Shown piece after piece: positions 15,798-22,753 of a stretch of 40,616 nt of DNA. The stretch is from a bacterium (GTDB lineage: Bacteria; Patescibacteriota; Gracilibacteria; Peribacterales; Peribacteraceae), in NCBI GenBank assembly GCA_029558515.1, contig JAKQEM010000028.1:1-40616 (forward strand), read 5' to 3'. The position numbers and the translations under genes are program-made. Below the pieces are notes generated by a model. It was not told where the DNA came from. It searched no databases and saw only the letters and a program-made list of their open reading frames with translations. Each line of letters opens with the position of its first letter. The first letter of the stretch is position 1.

Positions 15798-16370
15798 TCA
15801 AGCAGTTTTCCGCGTCTCTTTGCGTTCCTGACGGAAGGGGAGACCGATTTTCTTCAGGAGGAGCCGAGCGGAATCATCATCCTTCGCAGTCGTGGTGATC
15901 TGAATCTGCAGACCGAAGATCTTTTGGACGTCATCCGCCGGCAACTCCGGAAAGACGGTCTGATCACGGAGTCCGATGGCGTAATTACCCTTTCCGTCCA
16001 GTTTGACGGAGAGCCCGCGGAAATCGCGGATGCGCGGGAGGACGAAGCTGACCAGTCGGTCGAGGAATTCCTCCATCCGACGGCCCCGCAGGGTGACCAT
16101 GGCGCCAACGACCTGCCCCTCACGGATCTTGAAATTGGAGATCGCCTTCCGGCTCCTGCGCAGCACCGGCTTCTGTCCCGTGATCTTGGAGAGCGAGTTG
16201 GTCACGAGTTCGACCATTTCCTTCCCTTCCATGTGCGTGCGGTTGATGCCGACGTTCACGATCACCTTTTCGATGCGGGGGAGAGCGTGGACGTTGGTCT
16301 CCTTGAGCTCAACTTTGAGCTCTTGGAGAATCGGTCCGCGCAGCCGATCATGGAGCGTTGCGTATGTCAT
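15798..16370 (-). CDS. rplE: 50S ribosomal protein L5 (uL5)
   Basis: 190 aa, slightly longer than average. Marks: [60 protein letters not shown] and [20 protein letters not shown]5 binds 5S rRNA and forms the B1b bridge. ATG 16370 lies two bases from the rplX stop at 16373, so coupling is likely. Confidence 0.97.
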   Translation of the reverse strand: MTYATLHDRLRGPILQELKVELKETNVHALPRIEKVIVNVGINRTHMEGKEMVELVTNSLSKITGQKPVLRRSRKAISNFKIREGQVVGAMVTLRGRRMEEFLDRLVSFVLPRIRDFRGLSVKLDGKGNYAIGLRDQTVFPELPADDVQKIFGLQIQITTTAKDDDSARLLLKKIGLPFRQERKETRKTA

Positions 16371-16372
16371 GG

Positions 16373-16921
16373 TTAACCGCCTTGGGAACGATGAGCGGAT
16401 GGCATGGATTTGGCGTCAGAGGTACCGGCGGCGAGCGATCCTCCCTCCTCCGCAGTCCCCTTTCCCTTGTCACCGCGCCTCCAGAACGGTTGCTTGTGCG
16501 GTCGTGCAACCGAGGATCCCGAGGAAACCGATGATGCTCCTTTGGCACTCGTCGGTTGCTTCGGACTCTTGGGTTGCGTCGTTTGCTTTGTCTTCTTGGT
16601 TACCGCCACGCCTTTGATCTCCTCGCCGCTCCGCTTGGCGATACGCGTCTTCTTCCCCGTCTTCACATCGATCTTGTACCCGACGCGCGTGGGCTTCTTC
16701 GTCTTGGGATCGAGAATCATCACGTTGGATGCGTCCAAGCTCGCCTCGTAGGAGATGCGTTGACCGGCCTGCTGCACCGTCTTTTTGATGTGGCGGATGC
16801 GCATGTTGGCTCCCTCCACCACCAAACGGTTTTTGCCGGGGAACACACGCAGGACCTTGCCCTGCTTGCCTTTGTCCTTGCCGCTGATGATGACGACGGT
16901 GTCGCCGGTGCGGATCTTCAT
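16373..16921 (-). CDS. rplX: 50S ribosomal protein L24 (uL24) with long C-terminal tail
   Basis: 182 aa against about 103. The KOW-containing core ([60 protein letters not shown]) ends near residue 107. The rest is a tail: a Lys/Pro part ([16 protein letters not shown]), a Ser/Val part ([11 protein letters not shown]), then a Gly/Ser-rich end ([20 protein letters not shown]). The first two parts are encoded by a palindromic DNA repeat at 16506-16590 that is also in rplQ and rpsQ. The ATG overlaps the rplN stop by four bases. L24 starts 50S assembly near the tunnel exit, so the tail could project near emerging peptides; this is inference. Confidence 0.94.
   Translation of the reverse strand: MKIRTGDTVVIISGKDKGKQGKVLRVFPGKNRLVVEGANMRIRHIKKTVQQAGQRISYEASLDASNVMILDPKTKKPTRVGYKIDVKTGKKTRIAKRSGEEIKGVAVTKKTKQTTQPKSPKQPTSAKGASSVSSGSSVARPHKQPFWRRGDKGKGTAEEGGSLAAGTSDAKSMPSAHRSQGG
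16506..16590. repeat. In-frame imperfect inverted repeat in the tail of rplX
   Basis: Left arm about 16506-16534 (GCAACCGAGGATCCCGAGGA and on), right arm about 16549-16590 (CTCGTCGGTTGCTTCGGACT and on). The reverse complement of the right arm (CAACCCAAGAGTCCGAAGCA) aligns well with the left arm by eye. Confidence 0.7.
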
Positions 16922-17286
16922 AGGACTTCGGGGGCTTGGGAGATAATCTTCTGGTACCCCTTGGCGCGCAGTTCGCGAGCGACGGGGCCAAAGACACGGG
17001 TGCCTTTGGGCAAACCGTCCTTCTGAATGATGACGCAGGCATTGTCGTCGAAACGAATGCTGGAACCGTCCTTGCGATGGGTGGCGCTCACCGTCCGGAC
17101 GATCACTGCGTGCTCGACCGCCTTCTTCTTCACCGTGCCGCGTGGCGCAGCTTCCTTGATGGAAACGATCACCACGTCGCCGATCCGTGCGTACCGTCGG
17201 CGCGTCCCGCCAAGCACACGGATGCACATCGCCTCTTTGGCGCCCGTATTATCTGCCACAGTGAGATAGGTTTGCTGCTGGATCAT
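16918..17286 (-). CDS. rplN: 50S ribosomal protein L14 (uL14)
   Basis: 122 aa, exact family length, starting [20 protein letters not shown]. Further marks: [32 protein letters not shown] and [21 protein letters not shown]14 forms bridges B5 and B8 and is the RsfS binding site. It overlaps rpsQ and rplX by four bases each, so rpsQ-rplN-rplX are coupled. Confidence 0.98.
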   Translation of the reverse strand: MIQQQTYLTVADNTGAKEAMCIRVLGGTRRRYARIGDVVIVSIKEAAPRGTVKKKAVEHAVIVRTVSATHRKDGSSIRFDDNACVIIQKDGLPKGTRVFGPVARELRAKGYQKIISQAPEVL

Positions 17287-17690
17287 TTGAAGGAGGGAAC
17301 CGAGGATTCCGAGGTAACCGAGGCAACCGGAGATCCCGAAGAGAGCTTTTCCATCCTCGTCGGTTTCATCGGTTTCTTCGGTTCCGTCGATTGCTTCTCT
17401 CGATGCATCGCCTCCTCCACACCCTTGCCTTCCGTCATTTCACTCACGCGCGGGACGCGCTTGATAACCTCGATGATGCGGAAGTGCTTTTTTTTGCTGA
17501 GAGGACGACACTCCCGGATGCTCACTTCATCACCCACCCGGATGTCCTCGATCCCTTTGGAATCGACGAGGAACTTCTTGCTCATGCGGAAGCTCTTCTT
17601 GTAGAGCTTGTGCATGACGGAACGGTGCACCGTGACGGTGACCGTATCCTGCATTGATGCCGATGTGATGATACCGAGCTTGGTGAGCAT
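17283..17690 (-). CDS. rpsQ: 30S ribosomal protein S17 (uS17) with repeat-derived C-terminal tail
   Basis: 135 aa against about 85. The OB-fold core: [20 protein letters not shown], then [20 protein letters not shown] and [20 protein letters not shown]. After about residue 88 a tail follows with the same two-part composition as L17: [18 protein letters not shown], then [18 protein letters not shown]. It is encoded by a palindromic repeat at 17294-17395. The start shares one base with the rpmC stop (TGATG). S17 is an early 16S binder. Confidence 0.95.
   Translation of the reverse strand: MLTKLGIITSASMQDTVTVTVHRSVMHKLYKKSFRMSKKFLVDSKGIEDIRVGDEVSIRECRPLSKKKHFRIIEVIKRVPRVSEMTEGKGVEEAMHREKQSTEPKKPMKPTRMEKLSSGSPVASVTSESSVPSFK
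17294..17395. repeat. In-frame imperfect inverted repeat in the tail of rpsQ
   Basis: Left arm about 17294-17341 with GGAACCGAGGATTCCGAGGT and AACCGAGGCAACCGG units; right arm about 17356-17395 with CTCGTCGGTTTCATCGGTTT and TTCGGTTCCGTCG. Third copy of the element seen in rplQ and rplX. Confidence 0.7.
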
Positions 17691-17959
17691 CAGGAACGTG
17701 AACGGGAAGGAGCGGGGATTCTAGAGGTTGCACGCTTGGATTTCAACTCCGGCTGCGCCGCGGCCGAGAGCTGCGTGAGGACCGTCAGCATGCGGGCGAG
17801 CTCGCGCTTGTCGCGGCGAAATCGCGCAGTGTCCTTCTCGGTCCGCATCCCTACGCTCAGGCGCGTCTTGGCAATCTCGAGACGACGGCGGTCGATCTCC
17901 TTGCGGAGTTCATCAATCTGCATCTTGCGGAGCTCGGCGGTGGAAGCACGGGTTGTCAT
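17690..17959 (-). CDS. rpmC: 50S ribosomal protein L29 (uL29)
   Basis: 89 aa from ATG 17959, longer than the usual 65. Two-helix coiled-coil core: TAELRKMQIDELRKEIDRRR, TEKDTARFRRDKRELARMLT. The C-terminal 20 residues are basic and Ser/Pro-rich (KSKRATSRIPAPSRSRS). The upstream open frame (to 18196) overlaps rplP and is discarded. L29 sits at the tunnel exit beside L23 and contacts SRP and trigger factor. Eight bases separate it from the rplP stop. Confidence 0.95.
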   Translation of the reverse strand: MTTRASTAELRKMQIDELRKEIDRRRLEIAKTRLSVGMRTEKDTARFRRDKRELARMLTVLTQLSAAAQPELKSKRATSRIPAPSRSRS

Positions 17960-17967
17960 CGTCGCGA

Positions 17968-18393
17968 TCAGGCGGAGAGAGTAAGAGAAACAATGATCTT
18001 CGTTTTGAGAGGCAGTTTGTGACCGGCCAAGCGCAGTGCTTCGCGGGCACTGGCCTCGGGCAATCCGTCCATCTCGAAGAGGATGGTACCGGCGTTGATG
18101 GTCTGCCCGTAGTACTCCAACGAACCTTTTCCCGCGCCCATCGGCACCTCCGCTGCTTTCTTGGAAACCGGCGTGTGAGGGAAGACGCGAATCCAAATCT
18201 TGCCGCCGCGCTGCACCGAGTGCGTCATCGCTTTGCGAGCCGCCTCGATCTGACGTGCGGTCACTTCGCCGCTCTCCGTCGTCTTCAGTCCGATGGAGCC
18301 GAATGCCAATCTCGCGCCGCGCGTCGCAGCCCCGCGACGTGCGCTACGATTGCGATGCGCTTTCCGATGTTTGAGCTTGGCTGGTTCTAACAT
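17968..18393 (-). CDS. rplP: 50S ribosomal protein L16 (uL16)
   Basis: 141 aa, normal length. Starts MLEPAKLKHRKAHRNRSARR (the family's MLxPKRxKxRK start) and shows ARLAFGSIGLKTTESGEVTA, ARKAMTHSVQRGGKIWIRVF, PHTPVSKKAAEVPMGAGKGS and EYYGQTINAGTILFEMDGLP. L16 organises the A-site tRNA region. The leader is ccgcatccctctcctcccc. Confidence 0.97.
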   Translation of the reverse strand: MLEPAKLKHRKAHRNRSARRGAATRGARLAFGSIGLKTTESGEVTARQIEAARKAMTHSVQRGGKIWIRVFPHTPVSKKAAEVPMGAGKGSLEYYGQTINAGTILFEMDGLPEASAREALRLAGHKLPLKTKIIVSLTLSA

Positions 18394-18444
18394 GGGGAGG
18401 AGAGGGATGCGGAATGGTGGATGCGAGCTGCGGGGTGCATCACC

Positions 18445-19116
18445 TTAGGAAGCATTGGAAGGGAGGACGGAAGATTGGGCCTGCTGCACATTCTTGAACA
18501 CCATGCCCTTGTACACCCACACTTGGATGCCGATGGTGCCGAACTTCGTGACGGCGTGGCGGCGGGCGAACTGGATATTCGCACGGAGCGTCTGCAGGGG
18601 GATGTTGCCTTCTTTGAAGAGGTCGCATCGCGCGATCTCCGCGCCGTTCAAACGTCCGCCGATCGTGATCTTCACACCCTGTGCACCCGCCTGCATCCCC
18701 TTCTCCATCGCCATCTTGCAGGCGCGGCGATACGGCATGCGTCGGACGATCTGCCCCTGGATGGTTTCGGCGATGACGTGCGCGTCGGCATCCGGATTGC
18801 GCAGCTCCTGAATGTCCACCTCGAAGGATCCGTTGAAGGCACGATCGAGTTCCTTGCGCATGTCATCGATGGCCGCTCCTTGCTTGCCGATGATGATACC
18901 GGGCTTGGAAGAGACGATGCTGACATGGATCTTCTTGCCGCGCTCAATGAGAATCTCGCTGATGCCGGCATCGGGGAGTTTCTTGATGATATGGCGGCGG
19001 ATGAGCTGATCTTGGAGGAACAGATCGCGGTACTTGCGACCGCGCGCGAACCATGTGGATGGCCAGGAGTGCGTGATCCCGATCCTGAGGCCGTTGGCGT
19101 TCACTTTTTGACCCAT
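18445..19116 (-). CDS. rpsC: 30S ribosomal protein S3 (uS3)
   Basis: 223 aa, full length. Starts MGQKVNANGLRIGITHSWPS; a KH domain with VSSKPGIIIGKQGAAIDDMR; C-terminal domain with QGQIVRRMPYRRACKMAMEK, GAQGVKITIGGRLNGAEIAR and IQVWVYKGMVF. S3 forms the mRNA entry tunnel and helicase site with S4 and S5. The leader is ccgcctcctaacatct. It is preceded by rplV with five bases between them. Confidence 0.97.
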   Translation of the reverse strand: MGQKVNANGLRIGITHSWPSTWFARGRKYRDLFLQDQLIRRHIIKKLPDAGISEILIERGKKIHVSIVSSKPGIIIGKQGAAIDDMRKELDRAFNGSFEVDIQELRNPDADAHVIAETIQGQIVRRMPYRRACKMAMEKGMQAGAQGVKITIGGRLNGAEIARCDLFKEGNIPLQTLRANIQFARRHAVTKFGTIGIQVWVYKGMVFKNVQQAQSSVLPSNAS

Positions 19117-19121
19117 AGATG

Positions 19122-19625
19122 TTAGGAGGCGGAGGAAGCATCCTTCTTCGCCGAAGCGTCGGAGGTTTTGGATGAAGCACGTGGAGAAGTGTGCTGTGCG
19201 GGAGACACTTTTACCCTATTTTTTGCTCTTTGGGAAGATGCGGACGTCGTTTTTTTCTTCGCCGTCTCCTCCTTCGGAACACTCACGGGAGTCGATGCGT
19301 CCGCGACGCCGAGCGTGAGACTGATGTGACTGAGGAACTTCGTCATGGGACGCACACGGCCGCGGGACATCGGCACACCGCGGCGGTAGCCCGTCCCCTG
19401 GTTCACGACGATGGATTTGATGACAAGCTGCGACGCCGTCTGATGATCATTGTGTGACGCATTGGCCATGGCGGACCGCAGGAGCTGCTCCACCATGCGT
19501 GCACCTTTCTTGTGCGTGCGGTGCAGCGCATCCATCGCGCCGTGCACGGGCATGCCCCGCACCATCTTGGCGATGATGTTTGCCTTCTTGGGAGCGATGC
19601 GGACGGAGCGGAGATGGGCTTTCAT
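19122..19625 (-). CDS. rplV: 50S ribosomal protein L22 (uL22) with C-terminal extension
   Basis: 167 aa against about 112. Core: LRSVRIAPKKANIIAKMVRG, SAMANASHNDHQTASQLVIK, and the tunnel-loop region RGVPMSRGRVRPMTKFLSHI. After about residue 112 a Lys/Ser/Ala tail follows (KKKTTSASSQRAKNRVKVSP, then SSKTSDASAKKDASSAS). Unlike L17, L24 and S17 the DNA of this tail shows no clear inverted repeat. L22 lines the exit tunnel; its extended hairpin senses nascent chains. The leader is cttcatccctctcctccc. Confidence 0.95.
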   Translation of the reverse strand: MKAHLRSVRIAPKKANIIAKMVRGMPVHGAMDALHRTHKKGARMVEQLLRSAMANASHNDHQTASQLVIKSIVVNQGTGYRRGVPMSRGRVRPMTKFLSHISLTLGVADASTPVSVPKEETAKKKTTSASSQRAKNRVKVSPAQHTSPRASSKTSDASAKKDASSAS

Positions 19626-19645
19626 GGGAGGAGAGGGATGAAGAG

Positions 19646-19975
19646 CTATTTGGTGGCGACGGGTGCGGCGGCGGGTGCAGCGGCCTGGGCGGCGCCCTTG
19701 GCCTCGGCATCCGCCATCTTACCGCCGTGCGTCTTGAACTTTGTCGTCCAGGAGAACTCGCCGAGTTTGTGGCCGACCATCTGCTCGGTGACGTAGACGG
19801 GGAGGAACTCTTTGCCGTTGTGAACCGCGAAGGTGAAGCCGACGAATTCCGGCGGGATGTCGCAATCCCGCGCCCACGTCTTGACGATTTTTTTCTCGCC
19901 TTTGTCGACCATGCGCATCACCTTCCGGAGAAGCTTCGGATCGACGTGGGGGCCTTTTTTGAGCGAGCGGGACAT
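19646..19975 (-). CDS. rpsS: 30S ribosomal protein S19 (uS19) with Ala-rich tail
   Basis: 109 aa against about 92. Starts [20 protein letters not shown], then [20 protein letters not shown], and [20 protein letters not shown]. The end is an Ala/Pro-rich tail ([18 protein letters not shown]). S19 binds the 16S 3' head region and faces S13. Its ATG is immediately preceded by three to four AATCCC units instead of a Shine-Dalgarno motif. Confidence 0.97.
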   Translation of the reverse strand: MSRSLKKGPHVDPKLLRKVMRMVDKGEKKIVKTWARDCDIPPEFVGFTFAVHNGKEFLPVYVTEQMVGHKLGEFSWTTKFKTHGGKMADAEAKGAAQAAAPAAAPVATK

Positions 19976-20005
19976 GGGGATTAGGGATTAGGGATTAGGG
20001 ATTTG
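19976..20005 (-). repeat. AATCCC tandem leader repeat before rpsS
   Basis: On the minus strand: CCAAATCCCTAATCCCTAAT continuing to TCCCTAATCCCC, ending directly at the rpsS ATG. The unit is TAATCCC. Related leader copies precede rplW, map and the ABC ATPase gene. Confidence 0.7.
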
Positions 20006-20038
20006 GACAGCGGGGGAATTTGACAATTGTCATTCGCA

Positions 20039-20887
20039 TTACTTCTTCTTGTTCTTTTTGATGCGGCGGCGAACGATGAGGGCATTGCTGCGATGTTTGC
20101 GCTTGCGCGTTTTCACGCCGAACGCTTTCTTGCCCCACGGAGTCTTGGGAGCCTTCAAGCCGATGGACGAGTGCCCTTCTCCTCCTCCGTGCGGGTGATC
20201 CACGGCGTTCATGGCAACGCCCAGCACCTGCGGACGACGTCCCATCCAGCGCACGCGACCGGCCTTGCCGATGGAAATCAGATTGTGTTCGGGGTTGCTG
20301 ACCGTCCCGATGGTCGCCGCGCACTCCTTGCGCATCTTGCGCATTTCACTGCTGGGCAGCTGAATAATGGCGAAATCTCCGTCGATACCCACGAGCGTGG
20401 CGGACGTCCCTGCGCTGCGAACGATTTTGCCGCCCTGTCCGGGATTCATCTCGACATTGAACACTTTGTACCCCACCGGAATGTACTGGAGCTGCATGCG
20501 ATTGCCCGTTTTCACTTTGGTGCGTTCGCCGGCCACCACGGAATCACCCGGGCGGAGGTTCTGCGGAGCGAGTACGTAGCGCTTCTCACCGTCTTCAAAA
20601 TGGAGCAGAGCGAGGCGCGCGGAGCGATTGGGATCGTATTCCAACGCCGCGACGACTGCGGGAATGTTCATCTTATCGATCTGCTTGAAATCGACGGCGC
20701 GCTGCAGACGCTTATGTCCGCCGCCGCGGTGACGAACTGCGATGCGGCCGTTGCCGCCACGACCCGAAATACGTCGCTTCCCGCAGACCAGACCCTTCTC
20801 CGGCTTCTTTTTGGAAAGATCCGAGAAGTCCGCAACCGTCATTTGGCGGCGCGCGGGAGACGTTGGTTTCATCTTCTTCATTGGCAT
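20039..20887 (-). CDS. rplB: 50S ribosomal protein L2 (uL2)
   Basis: 282 aa from ATG 20887 (MPMKKMKPTSPARRQMTVAD); an open frame of 12 more codons overlaps rplW and lacks homology. Marks: KRRISGRGGNGRIAVRHRGG, the OB domain ARLALLHFEDGEKRYVLAP, LQYIPVGYKVFNVEMNPGQG and the highly conserved MNAVDHPHGGGEGHSSIG near the peptidyl-transferase centre. Ends in a poly-Lys tail. It follows rplW by four bases. Confidence 0.98.
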   Translation of the reverse strand: MPMKKMKPTSPARRQMTVADFSDLSKKKPEKGLVCGKRRISGRGGNGRIAVRHRGGGHKRLQRAVDFKQIDKMNIPAVVAALEYDPNRSARLALLHFEDGEKRYVLAPQNLRPGDSVVAGERTKVKTGNRMQLQYIPVGYKVFNVEMNPGQGGKIVRSAGTSATLVGIDGDFAIIQLPSSEMRKMRKECAATIGTVSNPEHNLISIGKAGRVRWMGRRPQVLGVAMNAVDHPHGGGEGHSSIGLKAPKTPWGKKAFGVKTRKRKHRSNALIVRRRIKKNKKK

Positions 20888-20891
20888 GGTC

Positions 20892-21194
20892 TTAAGAAAC
20901 GGTACGGAACTGAGCGAGATCAATGCCCTTGCTCTTGGGCGCGAGTGTCACGAGCACTTTTTTGCCGCGTGCCCGTTTGGTAAAGATTTTATCGGCACCC
21001 ACGGCGCGGCTCTTGGGACGCACGCGCATCACGCGCACACTCTGCACGTCGACACCGAAGAATCTCTCCAGGGCGTTCTGCACGTCGATTTTTGTCGCCG
21101 CAGATGCCACCGTCAACGTGAAGACGTTGCTGAGCTTCAGCCGCTCGCTCTTCTCGGTGACGGGGGAGCCTGTGATGACGGAGGAGAGATCCAT
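20892..21194 (-). CDS. rplW: 50S ribosomal protein L23 (uL23)
   Basis: 100 aa, normal length: SPVTEKSERLKLSNVFTLTV, AATKIDVQNALERFFGVDVQ, VRVMRVRPKSRAVGADKI. L23 is the docking site for trigger factor and SRP at the tunnel exit. Only three bases separate its ATG from the rplD stop, and its leader is therefore the end of the rplD coding region, which is AATCC-rich (cctcattcctaatcc). Confidence 0.96.
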   Translation of the reverse strand: MDLSSVITGSPVTEKSERLKLSNVFTLTVASAATKIDVQNALERFFGVDVQSVRVMRVRPKSRAVGADKIFTKRARGKKVLVTLAPKSKGIDLAQFRTVS

Positions 21195-21232
21195 GGATTA
21201 GGAATGAGGAGTTGGGGATTCGGACTTCGGGT
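21195..21232 (-). repeat. AATCC-type repeat at the rplD/rplW junction
   Basis: Minus strand CCCGAAGTCCGAATCCCCAA then CTCCTCATTCCTAATCC, ending at the rplW ATG. It shares CCCGAAGTCCGAATCCC with the copy before map. Here the repeat encodes the last residues of L4 (PKSESPTPHS). Confidence 0.6.
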
Positions 21233-21998
21233 TCTTGGGAGACACCACTTTCTTTGTAGTCTTCGTAGTCTTTGTCATCTTTGCAGTCTTCGTCTTTGTC
21301 GTCTTTGCAGTCTTCGTCTTCTTCGGTTGCGTCGGTTGCGTCGGACTCGTCGGTTGCCCGTCTGACTCTTTCTTTCCAAACAACTTCTCCGCCGCCGAGA
21401 TCGCCTCCTCCAAAAAGATCAGATGGCGCGATCCCAAGATATCCTCGGGGTTGAGATAGGAAGCGCTGACCGTCTTCACGCCGGTAATGTTGCGAGCGGA
21501 CAGGCGCAGTCCCGCATGGGAAGCCGCCGTCACCAGAAGCAGAGAGCGACCCTGCTCCACGGGAAGTTTGCCCAAAAGCGCAACCAGGGACTTCGTCTTG
21601 ACGGTCTCCGGGTAGTTTTCCAGCACGAGGACCGCACCCTTCTTCGCCTGCACACTGAGACAGGACCGAAGCGCTGCATGACGCATCTTCTGCGGCATCT
21701 CCTTCTCATAATTGCGATCTTTCTTGGAACCGAACGCCTTGCCGCCTCCGCGCAGACCCGCCGCGCGAACGGGGCCGCGACGGGCACGACCCGTGTGCTT
21801 CTGCGCAAACATCTTTTTGGTGGAACCCATCACTTCTCCGCGCGACTTGGTGTGTGCGGTGGAGCGGCGACGATTGCTCTGCTGGCGCACGAGTGCCTGG
21901 TGCATCAGCCCTTCGTTCACCGGAGCATCGAAGAGCGACGCGGGCAGCGTGAACGCCTTCACTTTGGAGCCGGTGGCGGAGAAAAGGTCAGTCTGCAT
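21198..21998 (-). CDS. rplD: 50S ribosomal protein L4 (uL4) with low-complexity C-terminal tail
   Basis: 266 aa against about 205. Core: VNEGLMHQALVRQQSNRRRS, TKSRGEVMGSTKKMFAQKHT, GRARRGPVRAAGLRGGGKAF and the C-terminal fold LSARNITGVKTVSASYLNPE. After about residue 212 a tail of x-P-T and T-K units (GQPTSPTQPTQPKKTKTAKT, then KMTKTTKTTKK) ends SESPTPHS. The first part is encoded by the same kind of DNA as one arm of the palindromic element in rplQ. L4 lines the exit tunnel and in other bacteria represses its own operon by attenuation. Two bases separate it from rplC. Confidence 0.95.
   Translation of the reverse strand: MQTDLFSATGSKVKAFTLPASLFDAPVNEGLMHQALVRQQSNRRRSTAHTKSRGEVMGSTKKMFAQKHTGRARRGPVRAAGLRGGGKAFGSKKDRNYEKEMPQKMRHAALRSCLSVQAKKGAVLVLENYPETVKTKSLVALLGKLPVEQGRSLLLVTAASHAGLRLSARNITGVKTVSASYLNPEDILGSRHLIFLEEAISAAEKLFGKKESDGQPTSPTQPTQPKKTKTAKTTKTKTAKMTKTTKTTKKVVSPKNPKSESPTPHS
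21321..21358. repeat. Single arm of the palindromic element in rplD
   Basis: CTTCGGTTGCGTCGGTTGCG followed by TCGGACTCGTCGGTTGCC on the plus strand, matching the right arms in rplQ and rplX. No left arm is present; instead a run of TCTTCGTAGTC/TTTGCAGTC-like units extends to about 21245. Confidence 0.6.
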
Positions 21999-22000
21999 AA

Positions 22001-22603
22001 TCAGGCGTTGGATTCGAGTGTGAGGAAAACGTGCGCGCCATTGGGTCCCGGGACGGGTCCTTTGACGGCAATCATGTGTTCTGCGGCGTCATTCACGATA
22101 ATGGCGCGATGCTTCAACGTGAGATGCTCCAGTCCCATGTGGCCGGCCATGCGATGTCCGCGGAAGATGCGACCCGGCGATGTGCGCATACCCACCGATC
22201 CCGGCTCGCGCTTGAAGTGTGAACCGTGCGTCTTGGGTCCTCCATGGAACCCGTGGCGACGCACGACGCCTTGAAATCCCTTTCCTTTGGAGACGCCGTG
22301 AATGGTCACCATGCTCTCCGCCGGCAACACCTCCGCCGTCACTTCCTTGCCGGGCGCAAATCCTTCCAGAGATTCCACCTGGAACTCCTTTTGGACGCTG
22401 TAGCGCGTGTGCTCCTTTCCCTTGCGTGTCTTCCACTGCTTGGCGCCGATCCCTAGCACCACGGCATCGTACCCATCCTTCTCCTTGCTCTTGGTGCGCA
22501 CGACGGTGTGCGGTTCCACCTTCAGGTACGTCACGGGAACCGCTTCTCCGGTGGGGAGAAACGCGCGCGACATACCGACTTTCTTGGCGATGAGTCCGAT
22601 CAT
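22001..22603 (-). CDS. rplC: 50S ribosomal protein L3 (uL3)
   Basis: 200 aa, full length: MIGLIAKKVGMSRAFLPTGE, KGFQGVVRRHGFHGGPKTHG, SHFKREPGSVGMRTSPGRIF and KGPVPGPNGAHVFL. L3 is an early-assembling 23S binder at the A-site entry. It is the first gene of the cluster: rpsJ, which usually precedes it, is not here. A promoter lies at 22706-22733. Its ATG overlaps by four bases the stop of a 12-codon upstream reading frame. Confidence 0.98.
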   Translation of the reverse strand: MIGLIAKKVGMSRAFLPTGEAVPVTYLKVEPHTVVRTKSKEKDGYDAVVLGIGAKQWKTRKGKEHTRYSVQKEFQVESLEGFAPGKEVTAEVLPAESMVTIHGVSKGKGFQGVVRRHGFHGGPKTHGSHFKREPGSVGMRTSPGRIFRGHRMAGHMGLEHLTLKHRAIIVNDAAEHMIAVKGPVPGPNGAHVFLTLESNA

Positions 22604-22638
22604 ACGGGAACAGTGCGGACAAGAGCTTGGAGGTTCAT
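22600..22638 (-). CDS. Possible 12-codon leader peptide overlapping the rplC start
   Basis: ATG at 22638 reads MNLQALVRTVPV and stops at TGA 22602-22600, which overlaps the rplC ATG as ATGA. It lies in the leader of about 100 bases between the promoter and rplC. No Shine-Dalgarno motif precedes it. It could couple translation into rplC or be chance; one short ORF is weak evidence. Confidence 0.3.
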   Translation of the reverse strand: MNLQALVRTVPV

Positions 22639-22705
22639 CTGGCCTGCTTGGATCCCTTGGGGAGAGCGGCAGGCTGGAACGTAAGCACCTTTAAAGAGTG
22701 CGGGG

Positions 22706-22733
22706 AGTGTAGAACATTACATTGGAGAGTCAA
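22706..22733 (-). promoter_or_regulatory. Promoter of the ribosomal-protein cluster
   Basis: On the minus strand TTGACT (22733-22728), 16-base spacer, TACACT (22711-22706). The transcript would start near 22700, giving a leader of about 97 bases before rplC, long enough for regulation by a ribosomal protein such as L4. Confidence 0.6.
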
Positions 22734-22753
22734 ATGATTTTTGCGCGCTCCTC

